Origin: Variovorax sp. 770b2
GTDB taxonomy: Bacteria > Pseudomonadota > Gammaproteobacteria > Burkholderiales > Burkholderiaceae_C
Assembly: GCF_900115685.1 (NCBI RefSeq)
Contig: NZ_FOXJ01000001.1
Location: forward strand, 2,947,796-3,011,795
Length of the DNA: 64,000 bases
Direction of reading: 5' to 3'
Below, piece after piece: positions 25,279 through 33,450 of the stretch. The translations under genes were made by a program, and so were the position numbers. The notes beneath the pieces are model-generated. The model did no database searches, had not been told where the DNA came from, and saw only the letters and a list, made by a program, of their open reading frames with translations. How positions within the stretch are numbered: position 1 is the first letter of the stretch; the number at the start of each line of letters is the position of its first letter.

Positions 25279-26532
25279 ATGACGGAGCAACGCCACTCGG
25301 CATTGGCCATCCACCCCATCGCCGCCGAAGAGGGCGAAGGCGAACTGCTGCGCCGCCGGCAGATCGTGAAACGCACGCGCTGGCTCGTCGTGATCGTGCT
25401 CGTGCTGCTGGCCCTCGGTGCGGCGCGCACGGTGTTCGTGCGCATCGCCAACGCGCGCGCGCTCGAAGCGGGCACGACCGAACGCGCCAGGCTCTATGTG
25501 CAGACCGCGCTGCCGCGAACGCCCACCGCCGGCCAGACGCTGGCGCTCCCGGGCACGCTGCAGGGCTTCGTGCAGTCGCCGATCTCGGCGCGCGCGAGCG
25601 GGTATCTGAAGCGCTGGACCAAGGACATCGGCAGCCGCGTCGAAAAGGGCGAGCTGCTGGCGGAAATCGAAACGCCCGAAATCGACCAGCAGCTCTCGCA
25701 GGCCATCGCCGCGCGCGCGCAGACGGCTTCGGGCCTCGCGCTCGCGCAGAGCACGGCCGAGCGCTGGGAGAGCCTCCGCAAGAAAGACGTGGTCTCCCAG
25801 CAGGACCTGGACGAGCGCCGCAGCGCCGTCGCGCAGGCCACCTCGAACGTGGCCGCCGCCGATGCCAACGTGCAGCGCCTGAAGCAGACCGAGGGCTTCA
25901 AGCGCGTCGTCGCGCCGTTCGCGGGCGTCATCACGCGCCGCAACGTCGACGTGGGCGACCTCATCGACGCGGGTGCGGGCGGCGGTGCCGGGCGCGCGCT
26001 CTTCATGCTGGCGCAGACCGATCCGCTGCGCGTGTACATCAACGTGCCGCAGGCCTATGCGCAGCTCGTGAAGGCCGGCCAGCCGGTGGTGGTGACGCAG
26101 GCCGAGCTGCGCGGCCAGACCTTCAAGGGCGAAGTGGCGCGCACCTCGGGCGCCATCGACGCGACCACGCGGATGATGCAGGTCGAGGTGTCGCTGCCCA
26201 ACCGCGACGGCGCGCTGCTGCCGGGCGCCTACGTGCAGGTGTCGCTGCCGCTGGCCGCGGCCCGCACGATCACGGTGCCGGCCAACGCGCTCCTGTTCCG
26301 TGCCGAGGGCACGCGCATCGCGGTGGTCGATGCACAGGGCCGCATCGGCCTGCGCGCGGTGACGCTGGGCCGCAACTACGGCGAGAACGTCGAGGTGACC
26401 GACGGCCTCGGCAACAACGACCGCATGGTGCTCAACCCCTCCGACTCGCTGGCCGAAGGCGACGTGGTGACGGTCGCGCCGGACGAACCCGCTCCTGCTG
26501 CGAAGGCAGCCACGAAGAAGGAACCGGCGTGA
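25279..26532 (+). CDS. RND efflux periplasmic adaptor (HlyD/AcrA type)
   Basis: A 417-residue membrane-fusion protein linking the RND permease to the outer-membrane channel. One N-terminal transmembrane segment (LVVIVLVLLALGAARTVFVRI) anchors it, with no lipobox. Domains follow in the usual order. The barrel/lipoyl entry is GTLQGFVQSPISARASGYLKRW and KGELLAEIETPEIDQQL. A coiled-coil hairpin covers roughly residues 140-200. The lipoyl return is FAGVITRRNVDVGDLI, then a beta barrel (LPGAYVQVSLPL) and a membrane-proximal domain. It starts 92 bp after the permease and overlaps the outer-membrane factor as GTGA. Confidence 0.95.
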   Translation: MTEQRHSALAIHPIAAEEGEGELLRRRQIVKRTRWLVVIVLVLLALGAARTVFVRIANARALEAGTTERARLYVQTALPRTPTAGQTLALPGTLQGFVQSPISARASGYLKRWTKDIGSRVEKGELLAEIETPEIDQQLSQAIAARAQTASGLALAQSTAERWESLRKKDVVSQQDLDERRSAVAQATSNVAAADANVQRLKQTEGFKRVVAPFAGVITRRNVDVGDLIDAGAGGGAGRALFMLAQTDPLRVYINVPQAYAQLVKAGQPVVVTQAELRGQTFKGEVARTSGAIDATTRMMQVEVSLPNRDGALLPGAYVQVSLPLAAARTITVPANALLFRAEGTRIAVVDAQGRIGLRAVTLGRNYGENVEVTDGLGNNDRMVLNPSDSLAEGDVVTVAPDEPAPAAKAATKKEPA

Positions 26533-27974
26533 GACTGCGGGTCATTGCCGCCGCCATCGCGGCCCTGCTGGCCGCGGGCTGTGCGGTCGGCCCCGACTAC
26601 AAGGCGCCCGAGACCCCGCTGCCCGTCAGCTGGACGCTGGAGGCGCCCTGGCGCCAGGCCACGCCGAACGACGTGGCCGACAAGGGCCCGTGGTGGAAGC
26701 GCTTCAACGACGCACAGCTCGACGCGCTGCAGGACAGGGCCCTGGCCGGCAGCCCGACGCTGGTCATCGCCAATGCGCGGCTCGCCCAGGCACGCGCCAA
26801 TCTCGACGCCAACGCGGCCAGCCGCTTCCCGCAGCTGGGCCTGGGCGCCCGCGCTTCGCGCCTGAAGATTTCCGCCAACCGGCCGCTCACCAACTACGCG
26901 ACCAGCAATGCGTCGACAGTGCAGAACGACTTCGCGCTGTCGCTGAACGCCAGCTACGAGCTCGACCTGGCGGGCCGCGTGCAGCGCACGGTCGAAGGCG
27001 CGACGGCCTCGGCCGAGCAATCGGCCGCGGACCTGGCGAACACGCGCCTCGTGCTCACCGCCGACGTGGCGAACAACTACTTCAACCTGCGCTCGACCGA
27101 CATCGAACTGGACGTGCTCTCGCGCTCCATCGGCCTGCAGCGCCGCGCGCTCGAGCTGGTGACGGCGCGGCACGACCTGGGCGCCATCTCGGGCCTGGAC
27201 GTGGCGCAGCAGCAGGCGCTGCTGGAGACCACGCTGACGCAGGTCGATGTGCTGAGAAAGCAGCGTGCGCAGTACGAGCACGCGCTCGCCACCCTCACCG
27301 GCACGCCGGCGCCGAGCTTCGCGCTGCCTGCGGACCTGCGCGAGATCCGCCCGCCCGCGGTGCCGCTCGGCGTGCCCTCCGAAATCCTCCAGCGCCGGCC
27401 CGACGTGGCTTCGGCCGAGCGTTCGATGGCCGCCGCGAATGCGCAGATCGGCGTGGCCACCGCGGCCTTCTATCCGAGCTTCATCATCTCGCCGACCGTG
27501 GGCGTGGACAGCCGGTTGATCGAGTCGCTGTTCAACGGGCCGAGCCTCCTGTGGTCGGTGGGCGTGTCGGCCACGCAGGTGCTGTTCGACGGCGGCCGCG
27601 TGCGCGCGAACGTCGATTTCGCCAAGGCGGGCTACGACGCGACCGTGGGCAACTACCGCCGCACGGTGCTCACCGCGATGCAGGAGGTGGAAGACGGCAT
27701 CACCGGCCTCTCCGCGCTCGACAGCGCCGCCACGCAGGCGCAGGCCGCCGTCGCCGCCGCGCGCCGCGTGCTCGACATGGCGACCAGCCGCTATGAAGGC
27801 GGCGCCTCGACGTACCTGGACGTCATCACCGCGCAGCAGTCGCTGCTCACGGTCGAGCGGCAGGCCGCACAGCTGCAGGGGCAGCGCCTCTTGACCGCGG
27901 TGTTTCTCGTGAAGGCGCTGGGCGGCGACTGGGAAGGTGCAGCCACCCTCGGCTCAGTCGCGCGAAAGGAATGA
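26529..27974 (+). CDS. RND outer-membrane factor lipoprotein (NodT family)
   Basis: A TolC/OprM-type outer-membrane channel lipoprotein of 481 residues, NodT subfamily. A GTG start overlaps the adaptor stop. The signal ends in a lipobox (LLAAGC-AVGPDYKAPETPLP), and CxVGPDYxxP is diagnostic of this family. Two internally repeated OEP halves follow, with LILxRSIGLQRRALELV-like helices, the RRPDVASAERSMAAANAQIGVATAAFYP motif and a C-terminal YLDVITAQQSLLTVERQAAQLQGQRL segment. It completes the tripartite pump. Its 3' end overlaps the convergent hydrolase gene by 21 bp. Confidence 0.95.
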   Translation: MRLRVIAAAIAALLAAGCAVGPDYKAPETPLPVSWTLEAPWRQATPNDVADKGPWWKRFNDAQLDALQDRALAGSPTLVIANARLAQARANLDANAASRFPQLGLGARASRLKISANRPLTNYATSNASTVQNDFALSLNASYELDLAGRVQRTVEGATASAEQSAADLANTRLVLTADVANNYFNLRSTDIELDVLSRSIGLQRRALELVTARHDLGAISGLDVAQQQALLETTLTQVDVLRKQRAQYEHALATLTGTPAPSFALPADLREIRPPAVPLGVPSEILQRRPDVASAERSMAAANAQIGVATAAFYPSFIISPTVGVDSRLIESLFNGPSLLWSVGVSATQVLFDGGRVRANVDFAKAGYDATVGNYRRTVLTAMQEVEDGITGLSALDSAATQAQAAVAAARRVLDMATSRYEGGASTYLDVITAQQSLLTVERQAAQLQGQRLLTAVFLVKALGGDWEGAATLGSVARKE

Positions 27975-28967
27975 CAGCATCGCGTCGCCGAACTCGGCGG
28001 GCCGCTCCATGTGCGGCATGTGCCCGACGCCTTCGAACACGATGACCTTCGCGTTGGGCATGGTGCCTGCGATGCGCCTGGCGTTGTCGGCATTGAAACC
28101 CATGCCCGCGCCGAGCTCGGGTGTCGTGTAGGGCTTGCCGGGCGCGTTGTGGTCGTTCGCGCCCATGATGAACAGCGTGGGCGTGCGCACCAGCGGGTAC
28201 TCGTGCACCACCGGCTGGTCGTGGATCATCTGGTAGGTCTGCACGAACGAGCGCACCCAGCGCGGGTACTCGCCGCTCAGTTTCAGGCGCTCGCGCAGCA
28301 CCACGAAGGGCTCGACGGCTTCCGCGGGGAGCGACAGCGAATAGGTGTCGCGCAGGAAGCTGCGGTACGCGGCGGCCGACAGCGCGTACTCGCGGTCGTA
28401 GAGGAACTGGTCGGTCACGGCCGGCACCGTCTGCCGGTAGTCCTCCAGGCCGACGGGCGCCTCCAGCACCAGCTTGCGCACGCGCTTCGGGTAGGTCCGC
28501 GTGAAGCGCACCGCGAGCATGCCGCCCAGCGAATGGCCGACGACATCGACCTCGCCGATGCCCAGCGCATCGAGCAGCGCGGCGGTGTTGCGCGCGTACA
28601 TGTCGAAGGTGAAGTGCACATCGGGCTTGCTGCTGCGGCCGAAGCCGATCTGGTCGGTGGCGATCACGCGGTACCCGGCCGCGGCCAGCTTGCGCATCAC
28701 GCCTTCCCAGTAGCTCGCCGGGAAATTGCGCCCGTGCAGCAGCAGCGCCGTGCGGCCGTTGGCGGGGCCCGTGGGGGCGAGGTCCATGTAGGCCTGTCGC
28801 ACGGTTTCGCCTTCGAGCGCGAACTCGTGAAAGCGCACGGGAAAGGGATAGGGCCAGCCTTCCATCGCGATGCCCAGCGGTTCCAGGGCCGGCTGCGCCG
28901 TCGCAATGACAGGCGCGCCGACCAGGAGACCCAGCAGGACCGGCACCGCGAGGCGTTGCCACGCCAT
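27954..28967 (-). CDS. Secreted alpha/beta hydrolase
   Basis: An alpha/beta-hydrolase-fold enzyme of about 337 residues. The start at 28967 gives a Sec signal peptide (VPVLLGLLVGAPVIATAQ-PALEP); an upstream ATG (29039) would add 24 residues containing a duplicated SEVSEV. The oxyanion region is ALLLHGRNFPASYWEG, and the nucleophile elbow is VVGHSLGGMLAVRF (Ser). The late Asp is in LFIMGANDHNAPGK and the catalytic His in VFEGVGHMPHMERP. It resembles haloperoxidase/epoxide-hydrolase-like periplasmic esterases; substrate unknown. Confidence 0.88.
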   Translation of the reverse strand: MAWQRLAVPVLLGLLVGAPVIATAQPALEPLGIAMEGWPYPFPVRFHEFALEGETVRQAYMDLAPTGPANGRTALLLHGRNFPASYWEGVMRKLAAAGYRVIATDQIGFGRSSKPDVHFTFDMYARNTAALLDALGIGEVDVVGHSLGGMLAVRFTRTYPKRVRKLVLEAPVGLEDYRQTVPAVTDQFLYDREYALSAAAYRSFLRDTYSLSLPAEAVEPFVVLRERLKLSGEYPRWVRSFVQTYQMIHDQPVVHEYPLVRTPTLFIMGANDHNAPGKPYTTPELGAGMGFNADNARRIAGTMPNAKVIVFEGVGHMPHMERPAEFGDAMLSFLSRD

Positions 28968-29297
28968 GCGGCCTCTGCGGTGAGCGGTGGCGCGCCCATC
29001 GGAGACCTCGGAGACCTCGGAGATTGCTTCGTTCGACATATCCAGAAAAACCTGTTCGATGTTGAGCGTCATGCGGCGCATGCGCAAGGAGTCGAACTGT
29101 GGACCCGTTCCGGTTGGCGTGCGAGGCGCTGAGTGGAAAGCTGTCTTGCGGCAGGGGAAAACGCTGCCGGTCGAAACGAACGATTGCGCGCCGCGGGTTC
29201 CTTCCGAAGTGGTAGAAGGCTTCCCGGAAAGCGGGCGCCGGTCGGCGGTTCCGCTCTTCGCTGTTCGCACTCCAACACTCAAAAGAAAGAACAAACA
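28968..29297. other. Intergenic region between divergent hydrolase and carbonic anhydrase
   Basis: About 330 bp with no gene I can support. It includes a short tandem repeat (GGAGACCTC twice, 29001-29023), a possible longer N terminus of the hydrolase (from 29039), and AAAGAAAGAAC just before the carbonic anhydrase start. No clear operator or terminator is visible. Confidence 0.5.
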
Positions 29298-30059
29298 ATG
29301 GCACTGCATCTCTCGATCTTCAAGCTCGCCATCGGCGGCCTGATCGCCACGGCGGCACTCGCCGCATCGGCCGAGGACGCGCACACGCACTGGGACTACC
29401 GGGGCAAGCTCGGCGCCAAGGCATGGGGCGACCTGGAGCCGGGCTTCGCGACCTGCAAGCTCGGCAAGCACCAGTCGCCGATCGACATCAAGGCGCGCCA
29501 GGCGAAGAAAGGGGCGCTCGCGCCCATCCGGTTCGACTACGCCGAGGGCGGCGGCGAGACGGTCAACACCGGGCACACCATCCAGGTCAACCTGGCCAAC
29601 GGCGGCACCCTTCATCTGGCCCAGGGCGACTTCAAGCTCGTGCAGTTCCACTTCCACACGCCGAGCGAAGAGCGGATCGACGGCAAGGCCTATCCGATGG
29701 TCGCGCACCTGGTGCACAAGAGCGATGCGGGCCAGCTCGCGGTGGTCGCGGTGCTGCTGAAGGAAGGCCATGAAAACCCGGCGCTGAAGTCCGTGTTCGA
29801 TGCCCTTCCGTCCAAGGCCGGACAGGCCGAGCCGTTGAAGGTGGCGCTGAACCCGTCGGACCTGCTGCCGGCCAGGCGCGACTACTACCACTTCACCGGA
29901 TCGCTGACCACGCCGCCGTGCAGCGAAGACGTGAGCTGGCAGGTACTCAAGCAGCCGGTGGAAATTTCCAGGGGCCAGCTCGCGGCCTTTCGCAAGCTCT
30001 ACCGGATGAATGCACGCCCGGTGCAGCCGCTGAACGGCCGCGTGCTCGAGCAGAGCTGA
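29298..30059 (+). CDS. Alpha-class carbonic anhydrase, periplasmic
   Basis: A 253-residue alpha-type carbonic anhydrase that interconverts CO2 and bicarbonate in the periplasm. The signal peptide ends near LAASA-EDAHTHWDYRG. Zinc ligands are His118 and His120 (QFHFHTPSEE) and His137 (MVAHLVHKSD). The family signatures KHQSPIDI, NTGHTIQVN, and YYHFTGSLTTPPCSEDVSW with the conserved Thr-Thr-Pro-Pro-Cys are all present. Two cysteines (CKLGKHQSP and PPCSED) are placed to form the usual disulfide. Length is normal for bacterial alpha-CAs. It appears monocistronic. Confidence 0.96.
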   Translation: MALHLSIFKLAIGGLIATAALAASAEDAHTHWDYRGKLGAKAWGDLEPGFATCKLGKHQSPIDIKARQAKKGALAPIRFDYAEGGGETVNTGHTIQVNLANGGTLHLAQGDFKLVQFHFHTPSEERIDGKAYPMVAHLVHKSDAGQLAVVAVLLKEGHENPALKSVFDALPSKAGQAEPLKVALNPSDLLPARRDYYHFTGSLTTPPCSEDVSWQVLKQPVEISRGQLAAFRKLYRMNARPVQPLNGRVLEQS

Positions 30060-30083
30060 GCGACGTCACCGCATGCAGGGTCG

Positions 30084-31181
30084 CTAGAACAGATTGCCCT
30101 GCCCCACCGCGCCGGGCGGCCGGAACGCGGTGATGTCCAGCGGAATGCGCTCGCGGTTGAAACCCAGGCGCTTCGTCGCCTTCTGGAAGCGCTGGTGGAT
30201 CAGGTCGGCCCAGAGGCCGCTGCCCTTCATGCGCGTGGCGAAATCGGCGTCGTAGTCCTTGCCGCCGCGCATCTCGTGGATGCGCGCCATGATGCGGTCC
30301 GCGCGCTGCGGGTAGTGCAGCGAGAGCCACTCCTTGAAGAGCGGCGCCACCTCCCACGGCAGCCGCACCACCGTGTAGAAGGCGCTGCGCGCGCCGGCCT
30401 CCCAGGCGGCCTCGAGCACGTGCTCCATGTCTTCGGTGACGAAGGGAATCTGGGGCGCCACGCTCACGCCCACCGGCACGCCCGCCTCGGCCAATGTGCG
30501 GATGGTGCGCAGCCGCCGGTGCGGCGCGGCGGCGCGCGGCTCGAGCTTGCGGGCGAGTTCGCCGTCGAGCGTGGTCACCGTGATGTACACGGCCACGAGG
30601 TGCTCGGCCGCCATCGGCGCGATCAGGTCGAGGTCGCGCTCGATAGCACTCGACTTGGTGACGAGCGCGAACGGGTGCCGCACTTCGTTGAGCAACTCGA
30701 TGACCGAGCGCGTGATCCGCAGCTCGCGCTCGATGGGCTGGTAGCAGTCGGTGGCGGTGCCGATCGCGATGTAGCTCGGCTTGTAGCTCTTGCGCCTCAG
30801 CTCGGCACGCAGCACTTCGACGATGTTGCGCTTGGCGATCAGCTTGGTCTCGAAATCCAGGCCGGGCGAGAGATTGAGGTAGCTGTGCGTGGGCCGCGCG
30901 AAGCAGTAGATGCAGCCGTGCTCGCAGCCGCGGTACGGGTTGAGCGAACGGTCGAAGTAGATGTCGGGCGAATCGTTTTCGGTGAGCACCGATTTCACGT
31001 CCTCGAAGCGCACCTCGGTCGCAAGGGGCATGAGTTCGTCGGCCTCGGCCACACCCTCTTCGAGCGTGCCCCAGCCGTCGTCGAAGGCGTTGCGCTCGTC
31101 CTTGGAGAACCGGTGCGCCAGCCGCGTGGCCGCGCCTCGGCCCTTGATGATGTGGATGGGAACGGGGGATGCGGGTGGCAT
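30084..31181 (-). CDS. Radical SAM protein, PA0069/Rv2578c family
   Basis: A 365-residue radical SAM protein related to the PA0069/Rv2578c group, distantly akin to spore-photoproduct-lyase-like enzymes. The 4Fe-4S cluster motif is CEHGCIYC in NPYRGCEHGCIYCFARPTHSYL (CxxxCxxC). Later radical SAM elements include YIAIGTATDCYQPIERELRITRSV and VAVYITVTTLDGELARKLEPRA. The C-terminal part is shared with this subfamily. The substrate of the family is unknown. A GAGGA ribosome-binding site precedes ATG. A perfect CTGT-N8-ACAG site lies 26-41 bp upstream, suggesting SOS control. Confidence 0.9.
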   Translation of the reverse strand: MPPASPVPIHIIKGRGAATRLAHRFSKDERNAFDDGWGTLEEGVAEADELMPLATEVRFEDVKSVLTENDSPDIYFDRSLNPYRGCEHGCIYCFARPTHSYLNLSPGLDFETKLIAKRNIVEVLRAELRRKSYKPSYIAIGTATDCYQPIERELRITRSVIELLNEVRHPFALVTKSSAIERDLDLIAPMAAEHLVAVYITVTTLDGELARKLEPRAAAPHRRLRTIRTLAEAGVPVGVSVAPQIPFVTEDMEHVLEAAWEAGARSAFYTVVRLPWEVAPLFKEWLSLHYPQRADRIMARIHEMRGGKDYDADFATRMKGSGLWADLIHQRFQKATKRLGFNRERIPLDITAFRPPGAVGQGNLF

Positions 31182-31206
31182 GGGTAAATCCTCGCGGTGG
31201 AATTCA

Positions 31207-31222
31207 CTGTTTATTCATACAG
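31207..31222. promoter_or_regulatory. LexA-box-like site
   Basis: CTGTTTATTCATACAG fits the gamma/betaproteobacterial LexA consensus CTGT-N8-ACAG, with extra flanking symmetry (A/T: ACTGT...ACAGT). It lies where the promoter of the radical SAM gene should be, 26 bp from its ATG on the opposite strand. Binding has not been shown; the assignment is by motif. Confidence 0.65.
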
Positions 31223-31257
31223 TATTCCACCATTTCTCGGCGCCTGGTGATTTTTCT

Positions 31258-31277
31258 ATTTCTCTATTGACAGAAAT
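31258..31277. promoter_or_regulatory. Operator-like palindrome 1 before gbsR-type gene
   Basis: ATTTCTCTATTGACAGAAAT, an interrupted inverted repeat (ATTTC/GAAAT arms, 10-bp spacer). The same 20-bp architecture recurs at 31926-31945 with 17 of 20 identical positions. It lies 24 bp before the regulator start, consistent with autoregulation. Confidence 0.6.
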
Positions 31278-31301
31278 TTAAGAAATCCTAGACTCGGCTG
31301 C

Positions 31302-31904
31302 ATGGAACTCACAGAAATTCAACGCAAGTTCGTCGTCCACTGGGGCGAAATGGGCTCCATGTGGGGCGTGAACCGCACCGTCTCGCAGATCCACGCCCTG
31401 CTCTTCGCCCACGGCAAGCCGATGCATGCCGAAGAGCTCTCCGACACTCTGGGCGTGGCCCGCTCCAATATCAGCAACAGCCTGAAGGAACTGCAGGCCT
31501 GGAACCTCGTGCGCGTCACCCACATCCTGGGCGACCGGCGCGACTATTTCGAGACCAGCGTCGACGTGTGGGAACTGTTCCGCACCGTGGTGCGCGAGCG
31601 CAAGGAGCGCGAGTTCGACCCCACCATCCGCGTGCTGCGCGAGCTCGTGTCCAGCCCCGATTTCCAGAAGGAGCCGGCCGATGCGCAGGACCGCATCCGC
31701 TCCACCATGGACCTCATGAACAAGCTCGCCACCTGGGCCGACGAGATGCTGCGCCTGTCGCCCGGCACGCTGGACAAGGTGCTCACGCTCGGGGCCAGCG
31801 TGCAGAAATTCGTGCGCGGCGATACGGCGCTCACGGCGCCCGCCGCACCGGCGGGCAAGGGCGACGACCCGGACGCGCACCACGCCAGCCTGCCGATGAT
31901 CTGA
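31302..31904 (+). CDS. GbsR/MarR-family transcriptional regulator
   Basis: A 200-residue winged-helix regulator of the GbsR branch of the MarR family. The opening EIQRKFVVHWGEMGSMWGVNRTVSQIHALLFAHGKPMHAEEL is typical, and the recognition region is LSDTLGVARSNISNSLKELQAWNLV with a wing ILGDRRDYFET. A C-terminal helical dimerisation region is followed by a loose Ala/Pro tail. It leads a co-directional set encoding a DCC protein, a methyltransferase and two lipid- or hydrophobe-related proteins. Matching palindromes flank it before both its own start and the DCC gene, so it probably represses itself and that set. Confidence 0.92.
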   Translation: MELTEIQRKFVVHWGEMGSMWGVNRTVSQIHALLFAHGKPMHAEELSDTLGVARSNISNSLKELQAWNLVRVTHILGDRRDYFETSVDVWELFRTVVRERKEREFDPTIRVLRELVSSPDFQKEPADAQDRIRSTMDLMNKLATWADEMLRLSPGTLDKVLTLGASVQKFVRGDTALTAPAAPAGKGDDPDAHHASLPMI

Positions 31905-31925
31905 GTCGTCTTTTTTTGCCCATTT

Positions 31926-31945
31926 ATTTCTGTTTTGACTGAAAT
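31926..31945. promoter_or_regulatory. Operator-like palindrome 2 before DCC gene
   Basis: ATTTCTGTTTTGACTGAAAT has the same arms and spacing as the site upstream of the GbsR-type gene and is more symmetrical (ATTTCwGT-N4-ACwGAAAT). It lies 19 bp ahead of the DCC gene ATG, in the short spacer after the regulator stop. Confidence 0.6.
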
Positions 31946-31964
31946 ATCGAGAACCAAGAACATC

Positions 31965-32396
31965 ATGACCCGCATCGCCGCCACGACCTGTCCGCTGACC
32001 GTCTACTACGACGCCACCTGCCCGCTCTGCGTGGCCGAGATGGGCGCGATGCGCGCACGCGATGCCGCCGGCCGGCTGAACCTGGTCGACTGCTCGCCCG
32101 TCGGCTTCGCCTCCGGTCCGGCGCCGCGCGAGGCGTTGATGACCGCGATGCACGCGGTCGATGCGAATGGCCGCGTGCTGTCCGGCGTCGCGGCGATCCG
32201 CGCCTGCCGCGCCGCCGTGGGCCTGCCCGCCGGCGGTGCACTGCTCGACCTGCCGCTCGTCGGCGCCCTTGCAGACCGCGCCTATGCCGTGCTCGCGCGC
32301 AACCGCTACCGCCTGCCGCGCTGGCTCGTCGCGCGCCTGGCGGGCCGCGGCGCCATCGCGCCCGCCAACTGCGCCGACGACCACTGCCGCCTTTGA
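31965..32396 (+). CDS. DCC-family thiol-disulfide oxidoreductase-like protein (DUF393)
   Basis: A 143-residue DUF393/DCC protein. The founding motif D-x-x-C-P-L-C is in LTVYYDATCPLCVAEMGAMRARDAAGRL, near the N terminus, giving a thioredoxin-like redox pair. The family's second conserved segment (MHAVDANGRVLSGVAAIRACRAAVG) is also present. The second half is short of clear membrane segments. It is the first structural gene after the GbsR-type regulator, just downstream of an operator-like palindrome. The physiological partner of DCC proteins is generally unknown. Confidence 0.9.
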   Translation: MTRIAATTCPLTVYYDATCPLCVAEMGAMRARDAAGRLNLVDCSPVGFASGPAPREALMTAMHAVDANGRVLSGVAAIRACRAAVGLPAGGALLDLPLVGALADRAYAVLARNRYRLPRWLVARLAGRGAIAPANCADDHCRL

Positions 32397-32455
32397 ACCG
32401 ATCACGCTGTCACACCCCCAGGGAATTCCAAGAACCAAAGTCCGAAAGATCCTCG

Positions 32456-33406
32456 ATGCCCACCGTCTTCCAGCCCGACTTCCGCATGCCCTCCACCGCG
32501 CCCCAGGCTTCGGCGCATGCCACCAGTGCGCCCATCACGGCCGAGGACACACAGGACTACTTCACCGAAGTGGCGGTCGACTACAGCGCCTGGAGCCCGA
32601 GCTACAACATGCACTTCGGCTTCTGGCGCGCGGGGCTCAACCCGCTGCGCCGCGAGGGCATGCTGGTGGAGATGAACCGTGCCGTCGGCCGCGCGCTGCG
32701 GCTCGATGAATCGCAACCCGCCACAGGCATGCGCCGCTGCGTGATCGACATGGGCTGCGGCGCCGGCGCCACCGCGCGCACGCTGGTCGGCGACGACGCA
32801 TCGCTCTACGCGGTCACCGTCACCAACGTGCCGGTGCAGAACCGCATCGCCGCGCGGCTCGATGCGGCGGCCGGCGTGGCCGACCGCGTGGCCCACATCG
32901 AGGCCGACTACACCCGCACGGGCCTGCCCACCGCGCAGGCCGACGGCGCCTGGGCCGTGGAGAGCGCCTGCTACGCCGAAGGCACCGCCAAGGCCGATTT
33001 CGTGCGCGAGGCCGCGCGCCTGCTCAAGCCCGGCGCGCGGCTCGTGGTGGTCGATGGCTTCCTCTTGCGCAAGAACCCCGGGCGCATCGCCCACTGGCTG
33101 CACCGCCTCTGGGCCGACAGCTGGGCCGTGCCCACGCTGGCCACGCGCGACGACTTCACCGCCGCCCTCGGCAACAACGGCTTCGAGGACATCGAATTCA
33201 AGTCGCTGCGCTGGCGCGTCGCACCCAGCGCGCTGCACATCCCGGTGCTGGCCACGCGCTTCACGCTGGCCGAACTCTGGAAGGCACGCGGCAGGCTGAG
33301 CCCGTGGCGCCGCAAGCACATCGTGGCGAGCTATTGCGCGCTCGCGCTGGGCATGTTCTGGCGCGACTTCGACTACTGCATGGTGACCGCCACGCGCAGC
33401 CACTGA
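32456..33406 (+). CDS. SAM-dependent methyltransferase
   Basis: A 316-residue class I methyltransferase. The SAM-binding motif I is VIDMGCGAGATARTLV, followed by YAVTVTNVPVQNRIAARLD, motif II/III AWAVESACYAEGTAKADFVREAARLLKPGARLVVVDGFLL. The N-terminal block YFTEVAVDYSAWSPSYNMHFGFW resembles the entrance of sterol/tocopherol and cyclopropane-type C-methyltransferases acting on hydrophobic substrates. GAAAGATCC precedes the start. Together with the SRPBCC and DUF4166 neighbours it points to modification of a lipid or other hydrophobic small molecule (inference). Confidence 0.9.
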   Translation: MPTVFQPDFRMPSTAPQASAHATSAPITAEDTQDYFTEVAVDYSAWSPSYNMHFGFWRAGLNPLRREGMLVEMNRAVGRALRLDESQPATGMRRCVIDMGCGAGATARTLVGDDASLYAVTVTNVPVQNRIAARLDAAAGVADRVAHIEADYTRTGLPTAQADGAWAVESACYAEGTAKADFVREAARLLKPGARLVVVDGFLLRKNPGRIAHWLHRLWADSWAVPTLATRDDFTAALGNNGFEDIEFKSLRWRVAPSALHIPVLATRFTLAELWKARGRLSPWRRKHIVASYCALALGMFWRDFDYCMVTATRSH

Positions 33407-33450
33407 AAACGCATCGGCTGATAAAGACACAAAGAGGAGAAGACGTTTCC

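Noticed and set aside
29001-29023. Tandem GGAGACCTC repeat as a CRISPR or operator
   Set aside because: Only two and a half copies of nine bases with no spacers; it fits a possible coding repeat (SEVSEV) at the hydrolase N terminus.
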